Of a stretch of DNA of 50,285 nt, positions 6,978 through 15,056 are shown piece after piece. Location of the stretch: contig DWYB01000088.1 of the NCBI GenBank assembly GCA_019118885.1, positions 1-50,285 on the forward strand, read 5' to 3'. Each line of letters starts with the position of its first letter. Within the stretch, counting starts at the first letter, position 1. The translations under genes were made by a program, and so were the position numbers. The notes beneath the pieces are model-generated. The model was given only the letters and a program-made list of their open reading frames with translations. It was not told where the DNA came from and did not search any database. This DNA comes from Candidatus Mediterraneibacter surreyensis (GTDB lineage: Bacteria; Bacillota; Clostridia; Lachnospirales; Lachnospiraceae).

Positions 6978-8264
6978 CTACTCTTTACTTCCCACTGTCA
7001 CGGAGAAATCCACTTCTACATATCCGTCAGTTCCCAGACGTCTGCCCTGAAGACGAATAATCCGTCCTGCCGCCGTCTCCAGCACAGCACTCTGATAAGT
7101 AGAAATACTTCCTACGTCTTTTCCGTCCACCTGACAGATGACGTCGCCGCTCTGAATCCCCGCCTCCATTGCAGGCGAATCAGGATCCACATCTACAACG
7201 TAGACTCCGGACGGCATCCCCTGATCGTCTTTAAGCGCCTGAGTCACTGTAGTTCCGTGTATTCCGATATATGGTACGCTTTCTCCGTTGGCCATAATCT
7301 CTATAACCGCTTTCAGATCGGAAATAGCGTATGCATTCAGGCTGGTTTGCTCCTCTGTTTTCCACACTGACGAGGAAACGATTCCGACGACCTCACCCGC
7401 CATATTAAACAGTACTCCCGTACCCCCTGCCTCATATGCTATATCCGTAGAGAGCACATCACACTCTCCGTCATAAAATGCTGCTCTGTAATCGGTTGAA
7501 CTCACTATACCGTAGCCCATCCCGTCCGGATAGCCGAACATATTTCCCAGAGACATGACTACGTCGCCCTGTTTGACCAGATTTGAATTTCCAAGAACAG
7601 ATACCTTTATGGCCGACCATGTCGCATCTGTTATGTTTCCCCTGTTTACGCTGAACATAGCAAGCCCTGTATTTAAATCTCTCTTTTTTAAAGCTGCGTC
7701 ATAACTTGCGCCGTCCTCGAATGTAACCGACCATTTTTTCACCTTTTCACAGATCGAACTGTCAGCCAGAATCAAAAGCTCCTGGCCGTTGTCCGCCGCG
7801 ATCACACCTGTCACGCTTCTGTTGATCCCGGTCATCTGGGCATCCCAATCCATCTCTCCTGTCACAGCCTTAACAGACACGATTCCTTTTTGAGCCTCCG
7901 CAGCCCGCTCATTCATAGATGCCATGATCTTTTCATAGCTGTCCTCATTTGTCGTTGTATCTTCATCTGACTGGGATTCGTCTTCCGGGACATCTTCTCC
8001 TGTTTCTTCGGGATCTTCATCCTCAGGGATAGACACAGTCTCCAGATTACCTCGAAATATATCCTGCATCCACGGTTTAAGCGCAAAAAAACCAAGGCAG
8101 GCAAAGGCTCCGAGGATCACTCCGTATATGGCGATCCTGACAAGCTGCTGTGCGAGCTGCTGCCTGCTGACTGGTTTTGGTTTGATCGTCTCTTGTAAGA
8201 AAGAATACTTCTTTTCCTCCGGTTCCTCCTCCGGATTCAGATTCTGATCTCTATCATTCGGCAT
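6978..8264 (-). CDS. Membrane-anchored HtrA/DegP-like pseudoprotease with PDZ domain
   Basis: The protein is about 428 residues. It has a cytoplasmic N-terminus, one TM helix (IAIYGVILGAFACLGFFAL), an acidic linker rich in D/E/T (EDEDPEETGEDVPEDESQSDED), a trypsin-like S1C fold, and a C-terminal PDZ domain (IQSGDVICQVDGKDVGSISTYQ). The architecture is that of HtrA, but the positions expected for the triad read ILADSS (no His), DLNTGLA (Gly for Asp) and AGGTGVLF (no GNSGG Ser). It is therefore predicted inactive as a protease and may act as a peptide-binding scaffold or chaperone at the membrane. ATG 8264 is supported by GGAGG and by a promoter whose -10 lies at 8287-8292; the earlier ATG at 8315 would precede transcription. 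Confidence 0.8.
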   Translation of the reverse strand: MPNDRDQNLNPEEEPEEKKYSFLQETIKPKPVSRQQLAQQLVRIAIYGVILGAFACLGFFALKPWMQDIFRGNLETVSIPEDEDPEETGEDVPEDESQSDEDTTTNEDSYEKIMASMNERAAEAQKGIVSVKAVTGEMDWDAQMTGINRSVTGVIAADNGQELLILADSSICEKVKKWSVTFEDGASYDAALKKRDLNTGLAMFSVNRGNITDATWSAIKVSVLGNSNLVKQGDVVMSLGNMFGYPDGMGYGIVSSTDYRAAFYDGECDVLSTDIAYEAGGTGVLFNMAGEVVGIVSSSVWKTEEQTSLNAYAISDLKAVIEIMANGESVPYIGIHGTTVTQALKDDQGMPSGVYVVDVDPDSPAMEAGIQSGDVICQVDGKDVGSISTYQSAVLETAAGRIIRLQGRRLGTDGYVEVDFSVTVGSKE

Positions 8265-8286
8265 GGACTTTATTCCTCCAGATTCT

Positions 8287-8315
8287 AGTATAACCGATTC
8301 AGTTGTATAGTTCAA
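8287..8315 (-). promoter_or_regulatory. Sigma-A type promoter of the HtrA-like/yhaM/rlmD unit
   Basis: On the minus strand, TTGAAC (8310-8315) and TATACT (8287-8292) are separated by exactly 17 bp, about 22 bp ahead of the chosen start codon. Transcription would start near 8280, giving a very short leader. It is divergent from mutS2. Confidence 0.65.
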
Positions 8316-8396
8316 TCATTTGGAAAAGACTTTTCTTTATTCCAAGAATGGGGTAGAATGATATTTACAGTCCACATATATTTTTAAGGGGAATTT

Positions 8397-10772
8397 ATGA
8401 ATCAGAAAACACTTGTAAAACTTGAATTTGATAAAATCATATCACGTCTGGAAGAGGAGGCCGGCTCTTTCCGGGGCCGTCAGCTCTGCCGACGGCTGAA
8501 GCCTATGACAGATCTGGATAAGATCAATACTTATCAGGAGCAGACGGCCGCCGCCTTCACCCGCATCGTCAGAAAAGGGAGGATTTCATTCTCCGATGCA
8601 GCTCCTGTGGAGGAATCCATGAAGAGACTGGAGATCGGGGGCGCTTTAAGTATCTCTGAGCTGCTCCGTATCTGCCGGCTGCTGGCTAACGCTGCGCGGG
8701 CGAAATCCTACGGGCGGCACGATACACAGGAAGACGCGGCCGACTGTCTGGACGCATACTTTGATCAGCTGGAGCCTCTCACAATTCTTTCAAACGAAAT
8801 CGAAAGATGCATCATTTCCGAGGACGAGATCAGCGATGACGCCAGCAGTACGCTGAAACATATCCGCCGCAGCATGGGCTCCATCAACGACCGGATCCAC
8901 ACGACGCTTAACGGACTTGTCAACGGCTCCCTCAGAACCTACCTGCAGGATCCCATAATCACCATGAGGGGTGACAGATACTGTATTCCTGTCAAAGCGG
9001 AATACCGCTCGCAGGTACAGGGACTGATCCACGACCAGTCATCCACCGGTTCAACCCTGTTCATCGAGCCGATGGCTGTCGTAAAACTGAACAATGATCT
9101 GAAGGAACTTTATGCCAAAGAGCAGGAAGAGATCCAGGCGATCCTGGCACGGCTGAGCGAAGATGCTGCACAATATATTGAGGAAATCCGGGGAAACTAC
9201 CGGGCTATGACCGATCTTGACTTCATATTCGCCCGGGGTGCGCTGGCGCTTTCCATGCGGGGCAGCCGTCCGATCCTGAACGAAGAAGGGCGGATCCATA
9301 TCAGAGAAGGACGGCATCCGCTGCTGGACGAAAAGACCGTTGTTCCTATCACTGTATCTCTGGGTGAAGATTTTACCCTGCTCATCATTACCGGACCTAA
9401 TACAGGCGGCAAGACTGTCTCTCTGAAAACAGTAGGCCTGTTCACGCTGATGGGACAGGCCGGCCTGCACATTCCTGCCGGAGACCGTTCAGAACTGGCT
9501 GTATTCCGACAGGTATACGCCGATATCGGAGACGAACAGAGTATTGAACAGAGCCTCAGTACTTTTTCATCCCATATGACGAATATCGTCTCCTTCCTGA
9601 AGAGGGTAGACGAACATTCTCTCGTCCTCTTCGACGAGCTGGGAGCAGGCACAGATCCCACCGAGGGCGCCGCTCTGGCCACGGCCATTCTCTCATATCT
9701 ACACAAGAGAAACATACGCGCCATGGCCACTACCCATTACAGTGAACTAAAAGTCTATGCTCTCTCTACCCCTGGAGTGGAGAATGCCTGCTGTGAATTC
9801 GATGTGGAGAGCCTGCGCCCGACTTACCGGCTTCTCATCGGCATTCCCGGAAAGAGCAACGCATTTGCCATTTCAAGCAAACTTGGTCTTCCGGATTTCA
9901 TTATCGAAGATGCCAGAAAACTCCTGAGCGAACAGGACGTCTCATTTGAAGACCTGCTCACAGATCTGGAAACAAGCCGCCGGACAATTGAGAAAGAGCG
10001 CCAGGAGATCGAAACCTACCGGCGGGAAACAGAGGCGCTGAAACAGCAGGCCGAAAAACGCCGGGAAAAACTGGAGGAACAGCGCGACCGCATCCTGCGG
10101 GAAGCCAACGAAAAGGCAAACGCCATCCTGCGGGAGGCGAAAGAGGTTGCAGACGAAACGATCCGCAACTTCCATAAGTTCGGCAAAGAAAACATTTCCG
10201 CCGCAGAAATGGAAAAAGAACGGGAACGACTCAGAAAAAAGATAAAAGACACCTCGCCTTCATCGCCGGCGAATACCCGCAAAGCGAAAAAGCAGTATAA
10301 ACCGGAAGATTTCAAACTGGGCGAATCCGTAAAAGTCCTGAGCATGAACCTTACCGGAACTATCCAGTCACTGCCCGACTCAAGAGGCAATGTTACAGTA
10401 CAGATGGGAATCCTCCGGTCGCAGGTAAATATCTCTGACCTTGAGATCATAGAGGAGCCTTCTCCATATACACCCAAAAAGCTGAACCGCACTTCAAAAG
10501 GCAGAATCGGCATGAGCAAGTCTCTTTCCGTCAGTCCTGAAATTAACCTTCTCGGAAAGACTGTAGACGAGGCGGTAGCCGAACTGGACAAATATCTCGA
10601 CGACGCTATTCTCTCACATTTGAATACAGTGCGGGTAGTACACGGAAAAGGAACAGGCGCGCTGAGAAAAGGCATACATGAATATTTGAGACGGCAAAAG
10701 CACGTCAAATCATATCACCTTGCAGAATACGGTGAAGGTGACGCAGGAGTGACGATCGTAGAACTGAAATAA
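8397..10772 (+). CDS. mutS2: MutS2 family ATPase/endonuclease (ribosome rescue / anti-recombination)
   Basis: The protein is 791 residues, full length. MutS-type core and lever domains come first, then the ATPase with Walker A GPNTGGKT (about residues 330-337), LVLFDELGAGTDPTEGAAL (Walker B/signature) and ATTHYSELKVYA. A long coiled coil follows (KERQEIETYRRETEALKQQAEKRR...), then a KOW-like region and a C-terminal Smr domain (LLGKTVDEAVAELDKYLDD, VRVVHGKGTGALR). The family has been linked both to suppression of recombination and to sensing or splitting collided ribosomes. A ribosome binding site AAGGGGAA precedes ATG 8397. Confidence 0.95.
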   Translation: MNQKTLVKLEFDKIISRLEEEAGSFRGRQLCRRLKPMTDLDKINTYQEQTAAAFTRIVRKGRISFSDAAPVEESMKRLEIGGALSISELLRICRLLANAARAKSYGRHDTQEDAADCLDAYFDQLEPLTILSNEIERCIISEDEISDDASSTLKHIRRSMGSINDRIHTTLNGLVNGSLRTYLQDPIITMRGDRYCIPVKAEYRSQVQGLIHDQSSTGSTLFIEPMAVVKLNNDLKELYAKEQEEIQAILARLSEDAAQYIEEIRGNYRAMTDLDFIFARGALALSMRGSRPILNEEGRIHIREGRHPLLDEKTVVPITVSLGEDFTLLIITGPNTGGKTVSLKTVGLFTLMGQAGLHIPAGDRSELAVFRQVYADIGDEQSIEQSLSTFSSHMTNIVSFLKRVDEHSLVLFDELGAGTDPTEGAALATAILSYLHKRNIRAMATTHYSELKVYALSTPGVENACCEFDVESLRPTYRLLIGIPGKSNAFAISSKLGLPDFIIEDARKLLSEQDVSFEDLLTDLETSRRTIEKERQEIETYRRETEALKQQAEKRREKLEEQRDRILREANEKANAILREAKEVADETIRNFHKFGKENISAAEMEKERERLRKKIKDTSPSSPANTRKAKKQYKPEDFKLGESVKVLSMNLTGTIQSLPDSRGNVTVQMGILRSQVNISDLEIIEEPSPYTPKKLNRTSKGRIGMSKSLSVSPEINLLGKTVDEAVAELDKYLDDAILSHLNTVRVVHGKGTGALRKGIHEYLRRQKHVKSYHLAEYGEGDAGVTIVELK

Positions 10773-10787
10773 AGGAGGCATATAAAA

Positions 10788-11489
10788 ATGATAGGTAAAC
10801 AGAAGATACTTATTGTAGATGACGACGAAAATATAGCAGAACTGATCTCGCTTTATCTCAGCAAAGAATGCTTTGATACAAAGATCGTTTATAACGGAGA
10901 GGATGCCCTGGCGGCATTTGACACATATCAGCCGAATCTGATCCTCCTCGATCTTATGCTTCCGGGTATCGATGGCTATCAAGTCTGCCGGGAGATCCGC
11001 GCGCGGTCTTCCACTCCGATCATCATGCTGTCGGCCAAAGGCGAAGTCTTCGACAAAGTACTGGGACTGGAGCTCGGCGCCGACGATTATATCATGAAAC
11101 CATTCGATTCAAAGGAGATGGTGGCAAGAGTACGTGCGGTGCTGAGACGCTATCAGCCGATAAAAACCGATCCCGCTCCCAAGGATAGGGCAAAATGCGT
11201 GGAATATGAAGGTCTGGAGATCAATCTTACAAATTATTCTGTCATATGTGACGGAAAGCATGTTGAGATGCCGCCAAAGGAACTGGAACTTCTCTATTGT
11301 CTCGCGGCGTCCCCGAATCAGGTCTTCACAAGAGAACAGCTTCTCGATCAGATCTGGGGATATGAATATGTAGGAGATACCCGAACGGTTGACGTACATA
11401 TCAAACGGCTTCGTGAAAAGATCAAAGATCATCCACACTGGAGCCTGAGCACAGTATGGGGCATCGGATATAAATTTGAGACAAAATAA
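10788..11489 (+). CDS. OmpR/PhoB-family response regulator
   Basis: The protein is 233 residues. The receiver domain has an acidic pocket VDDDEN (11-15), phospho-acceptor D55 (LILLDLMLPG) and KPFD. A C-terminal winged helix follows (MPPKELELLYCLA, FTREQLLDQIWGYEYVGDTRTVDVHIKRLR). The ribosome binding site AAAGGAGG is at about 10772-10778, directly after mutS2. It should be phosphorylated by the histidine kinase encoded immediately downstream. The regulon is unknown. Confidence 0.93.
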   Translation: MIGKQKILIVDDDENIAELISLYLSKECFDTKIVYNGEDALAAFDTYQPNLILLDLMLPGIDGYQVCREIRARSSTPIIMLSAKGEVFDKVLGLELGADDYIMKPFDSKEMVARVRAVLRRYQPIKTDPAPKDRAKCVEYEGLEINLTNYSVICDGKHVEMPPKELELLYCLAASPNQVFTREQLLDQIWGYEYVGDTRTVDVHIKRLREKIKDHPHWSLSTVWGIGYKFETK

Positions 11490-11502
11490 TGGACGAAATA
11501 CT

Positions 11503-12912
11503 ATGAAAAGCATACTACACCTGAAATTTATCGCACTATATATCATATTCGGTTTTCTGTGTCTGTTCACCACCGCTACGCTCACCACCCAGCTCGTGAC
11601 AAACCGGCTTATGGAGGATACGTCACAGACACTTTACAGAGAGGCTACTCTGATCGCCAATGACTATCTTCCTTCGTACTTCTCTGAGGACTCCTCCATA
11701 TATGCGGTCCAGTCACAGCTGGCCGCAATGAGGCTGTATCTGGAATCCTCACTGTGGTTCGTAGATGCGTCCGGTAATCTGATCACTTCCTCCAACCTGG
11801 AAGGGACCTCTTCGCCGGATGAAGCCATCGAAAACTTTAACCCCGCGGAGATTGGGGGAAATCAGTATATTTCCGGAACTTATCACGGATATTTTGACGA
11901 GGAAGTCATCACTGTCATGGCTCCTGTAACAGAAGGATTTTCCACAAAAGGGTATCTTCTGATCCACAGTCCTGTCTCCAATATCGATGAGAGATGTCAG
12001 CTTATTATGGTTCCTGTATATATATCGCTGGGCGTGATTTTTCTCCTCTCCTTTATCTTTCTGCTGGGATTTCAGTTCTTTGTATACCGTCCTCTCAGAC
12101 AGATATCAGAAGCAGCCCGGCAGTACGCCATGGGAAATCTGGAATATGAGATTCCCGTTCACACCCACGATGAGATGGGATATCTTTCCGCATCTCTCAA
12201 CTATATGGCAGCCCAGCTCAAAGACATGGACGACTACCAGAAAAAGATTGTGGCAAATGTTTCTCATGATTTCCGCTCCCCTCTTACTTCCATAAAAGGA
12301 TATGTAGAAGCCATGGCAGACGGAACAATCCCTCCCGAACTCTATGGGAAATATCTGAATATAATTCTGTTCGAGACGGAACGTCTTACAGATCTGACCG
12401 GAGATCTGCTGACACTGAACGAATTCGATACAAAAGAACTTATGCTCAATAAAACGGAATTCGATATCCAGGACGTTATCAAGGGCACCGCCGAATCTTT
12501 TGAAGCCGTATGTACGCCGAAACACATATCGATCGAACTTCTCCTTATGCCAGGATCTGTTATCGTCTATGCAGATAAACGAAAAATCCAGCAGGTTCTT
12601 TATAATCTGATAGACAATGCCATCAAATTCAGCGAAAATGAATCTTCTATTACGATAGAAGTCAGCGAGAAGAGCGAGAAGGTATTTATCTCGGTAAAAG
12701 ACCACGGAATCGGTATTCCCCGCAAAGACCTGAATAAGATCTGGGAACGCTTTTACAAATCCGATCTTTCCCGTGGAAAAGACAAAAAAGGAACAGGCCT
12801 TGGCCTGTCCATTGTAAAAGAAGTCATTCAGGCACATGATGAACACATAAATGTCATCAGTACCGAAGGTGTAGGAACCGAATTCATCTTTTCACTCAGC
12901 AGAGTCATGTAA
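11503..12912 (+). CDS. Membrane sensor histidine kinase
   Basis: The protein is about 469 residues from ATG 11503 (a TTG at 11476 would overlap the response regulator). TM1 is near residues 8-28, followed by an extracellular sensing domain (~30-165) and TM2 (MVPVYISLGVIFLLSFIFLLGF). HAMP, HisKA (VSHDFRSPLTSIKGYVEAM, phospho-acceptor His) and HATPase_c (NLIDNAIKFSENE, DHGIGI, GTGLGLSIVKEV) complete it. The layout is that of a standard PhoR/ResE-like kinase. It forms a two-component system with the upstream regulator and is closed by a strong terminator. The stimulus is not inferable. The convergent sugar-type binding lipoprotein downstream is a possible but unproven partner. Confidence 0.92.
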   Translation: MKSILHLKFIALYIIFGFLCLFTTATLTTQLVTNRLMEDTSQTLYREATLIANDYLPSYFSEDSSIYAVQSQLAAMRLYLESSLWFVDASGNLITSSNLEGTSSPDEAIENFNPAEIGGNQYISGTYHGYFDEEVITVMAPVTEGFSTKGYLLIHSPVSNIDERCQLIMVPVYISLGVIFLLSFIFLLGFQFFVYRPLRQISEAARQYAMGNLEYEIPVHTHDEMGYLSASLNYMAAQLKDMDDYQKKIVANVSHDFRSPLTSIKGYVEAMADGTIPPELYGKYLNIILFETERLTDLTGDLLTLNEFDTKELMLNKTEFDIQDVIKGTAESFEAVCTPKHISIELLLMPGSVIVYADKRKIQQVLYNLIDNAIKFSENESSITIEVSEKSEKVFISVKDHGIGIPRKDLNKIWERFYKSDLSRGKDKKGTGLGLSIVKEVIQAHDEHINVISTEGVGTEFIFSLSRVM

Positions 12913-12955
12913 AACACAGCAGTTCAGATCATGGAGCTGAACTGCTGTGTTTTTT
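12911..12955. terminator. Bidirectional Rho-independent terminator
   Basis: The 13-bp perfect arms CAGCAGTTCAG / CTGAACTGCTG (extended by CA and TG) enclose a 9-nt loop, followed by TTTTTT on the plus strand and preceded by AAAA. It serves the kinase gene on the plus strand and the convergent binding-protein gene on the minus strand. Confidence 0.9.
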
Positions 12956-12957
12956 AA

Positions 12958-14235
12958 CTATTCATACAGCATAGCCTGTATGTTTTCATTTTCCATATTT
13001 TCTGTATCTACCCATATAAAACCGGTATCTACCTGTGCTTCATTTCCAATTTCCAGCACGGTTCTCGCCGCTGCTACGACCGCTGCATACCCCATTCCAA
13101 ACGGATTCTGAACTACCAGACCATCAATACTTCCATTTTTCAAAGCATCAAGCTGGTCTTTCCCGGCATCAAATCCCATCATAACAATCTCATCTGTCTT
13201 TTCCATCCGATCAATCGCACGAGCTCCCAACAATACTGTTTCATCATTCGTACCAAAGCACCCTTTCAGATCCGGGTGTTTCTCAAGATAATATACAACT
13301 GCATCCTCATCGCTCATTCCGTTGGCGATAGAATCGATATCCTCCAGACGGGTTTTTGCTTCTTCAGAGATATTTTCCTCTTCTTCCTCCGCTTCACTGT
13401 CCGCATCTGCACTGTCTTCTTCTCCGCCCGCAGCTTCTGCAGTCCAGGTCTCAAGCTCATCAGCAGTCACGCCGAGCTGTTCAGCAGCAGCCGTCCGCTT
13501 CAACTGATCGATCTGATCCATATAGAGAGTTTCAACCACCGATACTCCGGGATGATTTTCTGATATTTCCGTCTGGAATGCAGACACTCTGTCCTTTGCA
13601 TTACCCGAGACAGAATCCGGCACGATCAGGATAACCTCGCCGTTCTCTCCGATAGCTTCACAGAGCTTATCAGCCCCCGTGGACGCCGCTTCAGAATTAT
13701 CCGTCATACAGGTACACTGAATCCCCTGATAACTGTTTCCGGAATCAAACGCCACAATCGGGATCCCGTTTTCTATCGCAAGGTCAAACTGCACTTCCGA
13801 AGCGTTTTCATCTATACTGGCGATAGCGATCACGTCAGGATATCTTGCCATTTCCTCATCCAGGATATTGACCTGTTCATCAATATCTTCATTGTCAGCA
13901 GGAGCATTGAACAATACTTTTACCGCATCCGATCCGCTGTATCCCAGCCTTTCATTTATATCATCGGCAGCCTGCTGCACTCCCGCCGCTACCCGCTTCC
14001 AATAAGACGAATTCTCTGTCTTACCAATCACCGAGATATACGTGCCCGGTTCCAGGTCGAGATCGTCAATATCAGTGTATACCGATGGTGAAACAGCATC
14101 CAGACATGCCTGCCATTCCGGGACTTCCGGTGTGTCTCCTGTAAAAATCTCCTCATTATCCGAAGAACTGCAGCCGCAGGTTCCCGCTGCCAGACACAGC
14201 GCAAGAAAAGCCGCCATAACTGATCTCTTTCTCAT
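12958..14235 (-). CDS. Sugar-type periplasmic-binding lipoprotein (Peripla_BP_4 family), orphan
   Basis: The protein is about 425 residues. The signal peptide is lipoprotein-like (MRKRSVMAAFLALCLAAGTCGC, Cys then SSSDN), followed by a ribose/galactose-binding fold: YISVIGKTENSSYWKRVAAGVQQAADDIN, IAIASIDENAS, IPIVAFDSGNS, GCFGTNDETVLLGARAI, VMMGFDAGKDQLDAL. ATG 14235 follows GGAGG. Unusually, an acidic insert (GGEEDSADADSEAEEEEEN) interrupts the second lobe. No permease or ATPase is next to it, so it is either an orphan solute receptor, perhaps presenting ligand to the neighbouring sensor kinase, or part of a split transporter. Ligand unknown. Confidence 0.85.
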   Translation of the reverse strand: MRKRSVMAAFLALCLAAGTCGCSSSDNEEIFTGDTPEVPEWQACLDAVSPSVYTDIDDLDLEPGTYISVIGKTENSSYWKRVAAGVQQAADDINERLGYSGSDAVKVLFNAPADNEDIDEQVNILDEEMARYPDVIAIASIDENASEVQFDLAIENGIPIVAFDSGNSYQGIQCTCMTDNSEAASTGADKLCEAIGENGEVILIVPDSVSGNAKDRVSAFQTEISENHPGVSVVETLYMDQIDQLKRTAAAEQLGVTADELETWTAEAAGGEEDSADADSEAEEEEENISEEAKTRLEDIDSIANGMSDEDAVVYYLEKHPDLKGCFGTNDETVLLGARAIDRMEKTDEIVMMGFDAGKDQLDALKNGSIDGLVVQNPFGMGYAAVVAAARTVLEIGNEAQVDTGFIWVDTENMENENIQAMLYE

Positions 14236-14287
14236 AACATGCCTCCATATATACAAACATCTTACGACGCAAGGGTCAAAAGGTCTG

Positions 14288-14317
14288 AACCCACATGAGC
14301 TTGCTCATAAGTGGGTT
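14288..14317. repeat. Strong palindromic hairpin in the leader of the binding-protein gene
   Basis: AACCCAC-TGAGC / GCTCA-GTGGGTT (7+5 bp arms) is nested inside a weaker outer complementarity between the flanking GGTCAAAAGG and CCTTTGGCC words. It lies about 50 bp upstream of the lipoprotein start codon and is transcribed as part of its 5' leader. It resembles a dispersed palindromic intergenic repeat; copy number elsewhere cannot be judged from this window. Confidence 0.6.
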
Positions 14318-14469
14318 AATCCCCTTTGGCCCTCCCCGATATTCTCTTATCTGACCGTCGTGTCTTAACACTTCATGCCATTGTTTTATCATACACCAAA
14401 ATTCTGAAAAATAAAGTGATTTTTTTCTAAATTTTCTAATAAGTACTAAATTTAGAACACGCAAATCAC

Positions 14470-14498
14470 TTGTATATTCCCTTTCATTGTATTAAAAT
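14470..14498 (+). promoter_or_regulatory. Putative ferredoxin promoter
   Basis: TTGTAT (14470-14475) and TAAAAT (14493-14498) are spaced by 17 bp, about 60 bp upstream of the ferredoxin ATG. A perfect CTAAATTTAG palindrome lies just upstream at about 14448-14457, in the divergent intergenic region shared with the binding-protein gene. Confidence 0.5.
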
Positions 14499-14556
14499 GG
14501 GGATAGCGAAAAGGGATAAAACTTTTTTCGAAAATCAAAAAAGGAGGGTACATACT

Positions 14557-14727
14557 ATGGCACACGTAATTAGTGATGAATGCGTAAGCTGTGGTTCTTG
14601 CGAAGGCGAATGTCCAGTAGGCGCTATCTCCGAAGGCGATGGCAAATATGAGATTGATGCTGAAGCTTGTGTAGACTGCGGAGCATGTGAAGCTGCATGT
14701 CCTACAGGCGCTATCTCAGCAGAGTAA
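14557..14727 (+). CDS. Clostridial-type 2[4Fe-4S] ferredoxin
   Basis: The protein is 56 residues beginning MAHVISDECVSCG. Two CxxCxxCxxxCP motifs are present (CVSCGSCEGECP and CVDCGACEAACP), arranged with the internal pseudo-two-fold symmetry of bacterial 8Fe ferredoxins. It is a soluble low-potential electron carrier of anaerobic metabolism (pyruvate:ferredoxin oxidoreductase, hydrogenase, Rnf). AAAGGAGGG precedes ATG 14557; the frame is open further upstream, but with no other good ribosome binding site. It is a monocistronic unit with its own promoter and terminator. Confidence 0.95.
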   Translation: MAHVISDECVSCGSCEGECPVGAISEGDGKYEIDAEACVDCGACEAACPTGAISAE

Positions 14728-14757
14728 TATAGAAAATCGCAAAGTGATCACAAGCAG

Positions 14758-14805
14758 AAGAGACACTGTATGCAGGAGGAATTCCCGCTGCAGTGTCTCT
14801 TTTTT
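14758..14805 (+). terminator. Rho-independent terminator of the ferredoxin gene
   Basis: The 11-bp perfect arms AAGAGACACTG (14758-14768) and CAGTGTCTCTT (14791-14801) are followed by a T run. Confidence 0.9.
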
Positions 14806-14854
14806 CAAATTCGTGTTTGTTCCAGAGATTGCAATGTCTACAGATAAAATACTA

Positions 14855-15012
14855 ATTGATCAGTGGGCGCAAAAAAGACGGAACCGCGTGAGCCATGCCG
14901 GCCCGCTCTACCTCAAAGATTTGAATGGATGTAACAGCGAAAGGAAATGCTCGTAGTAACGGGAAGAAATCGGAGCTGAATCGATAAAGATCCTCTTTCT
15001 TCCCGCTTTTAT
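14855..15012 (+). ncRNA. Candidate structured non-coding RNA 1 (possibly raiA-motif type)
   Basis: The stretch between the ferredoxin terminator and 15012 has no supported protein gene but ends in an intrinsic terminator (14960-15010). Its interior looks RNA-like: GGAACCGCGTGAGCCATGCC, a purine-rich GAAAGGAAATG element and AGTAACGGG. Upstream there is only a poor promoter candidate (TAAAAT at about 14845-14850, no good -35). The general appearance reminds me of the raiA-motif RNAs of Firmicutes, but I cannot align it and give that little weight. The stretch 14888-14915 is complementary to 15211-15239 in the next RNA. Confidence 0.5.
14960..15010 (+). terminator. Rho-independent terminator of candidate ncRNA 1
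   Basis: The arms CGGGAAGAAA (14960-14969) and TTTCTTCCCG (14996-15005) form a 10-bp perfect stem followed by CTTTTAT. No open reading frame precedes it, which argues for a stable non-coding transcript. Confidence 0.75.
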
Positions 15013-15039
15013 AAATGTTTGTTTATAGGATACGCTACG

Positions 15040-15045
15040 TATAAT
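15040..15045 (+). promoter_or_regulatory. Consensus -10 box of candidate ncRNA 2
   Basis: A perfect TATAAT starts 33 bp before the long RNA stem. The -35 is weak (TTTGTT or GTTTGT 16-17 bp upstream). Transcription would begin near 15052, just ahead of the rod-shaped RNA. Confidence 0.5.
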
Positions 15046-15056
15046 CCGAAAATCCG

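Noticed and set aside
8265-8315. Upstream ATG for the HtrA-like protein
   Set aside because: It lies upstream of the predicted transcription start and lacks a ribosome binding site.
14687-14956. Plus-strand open frame overlapping the ferredoxin 3' end and the RNA-rich region
   Set aside because: It overlaps the ferredoxin in another frame, runs through the ferredoxin terminator, lacks a ribosome binding site and has no protein-like features.
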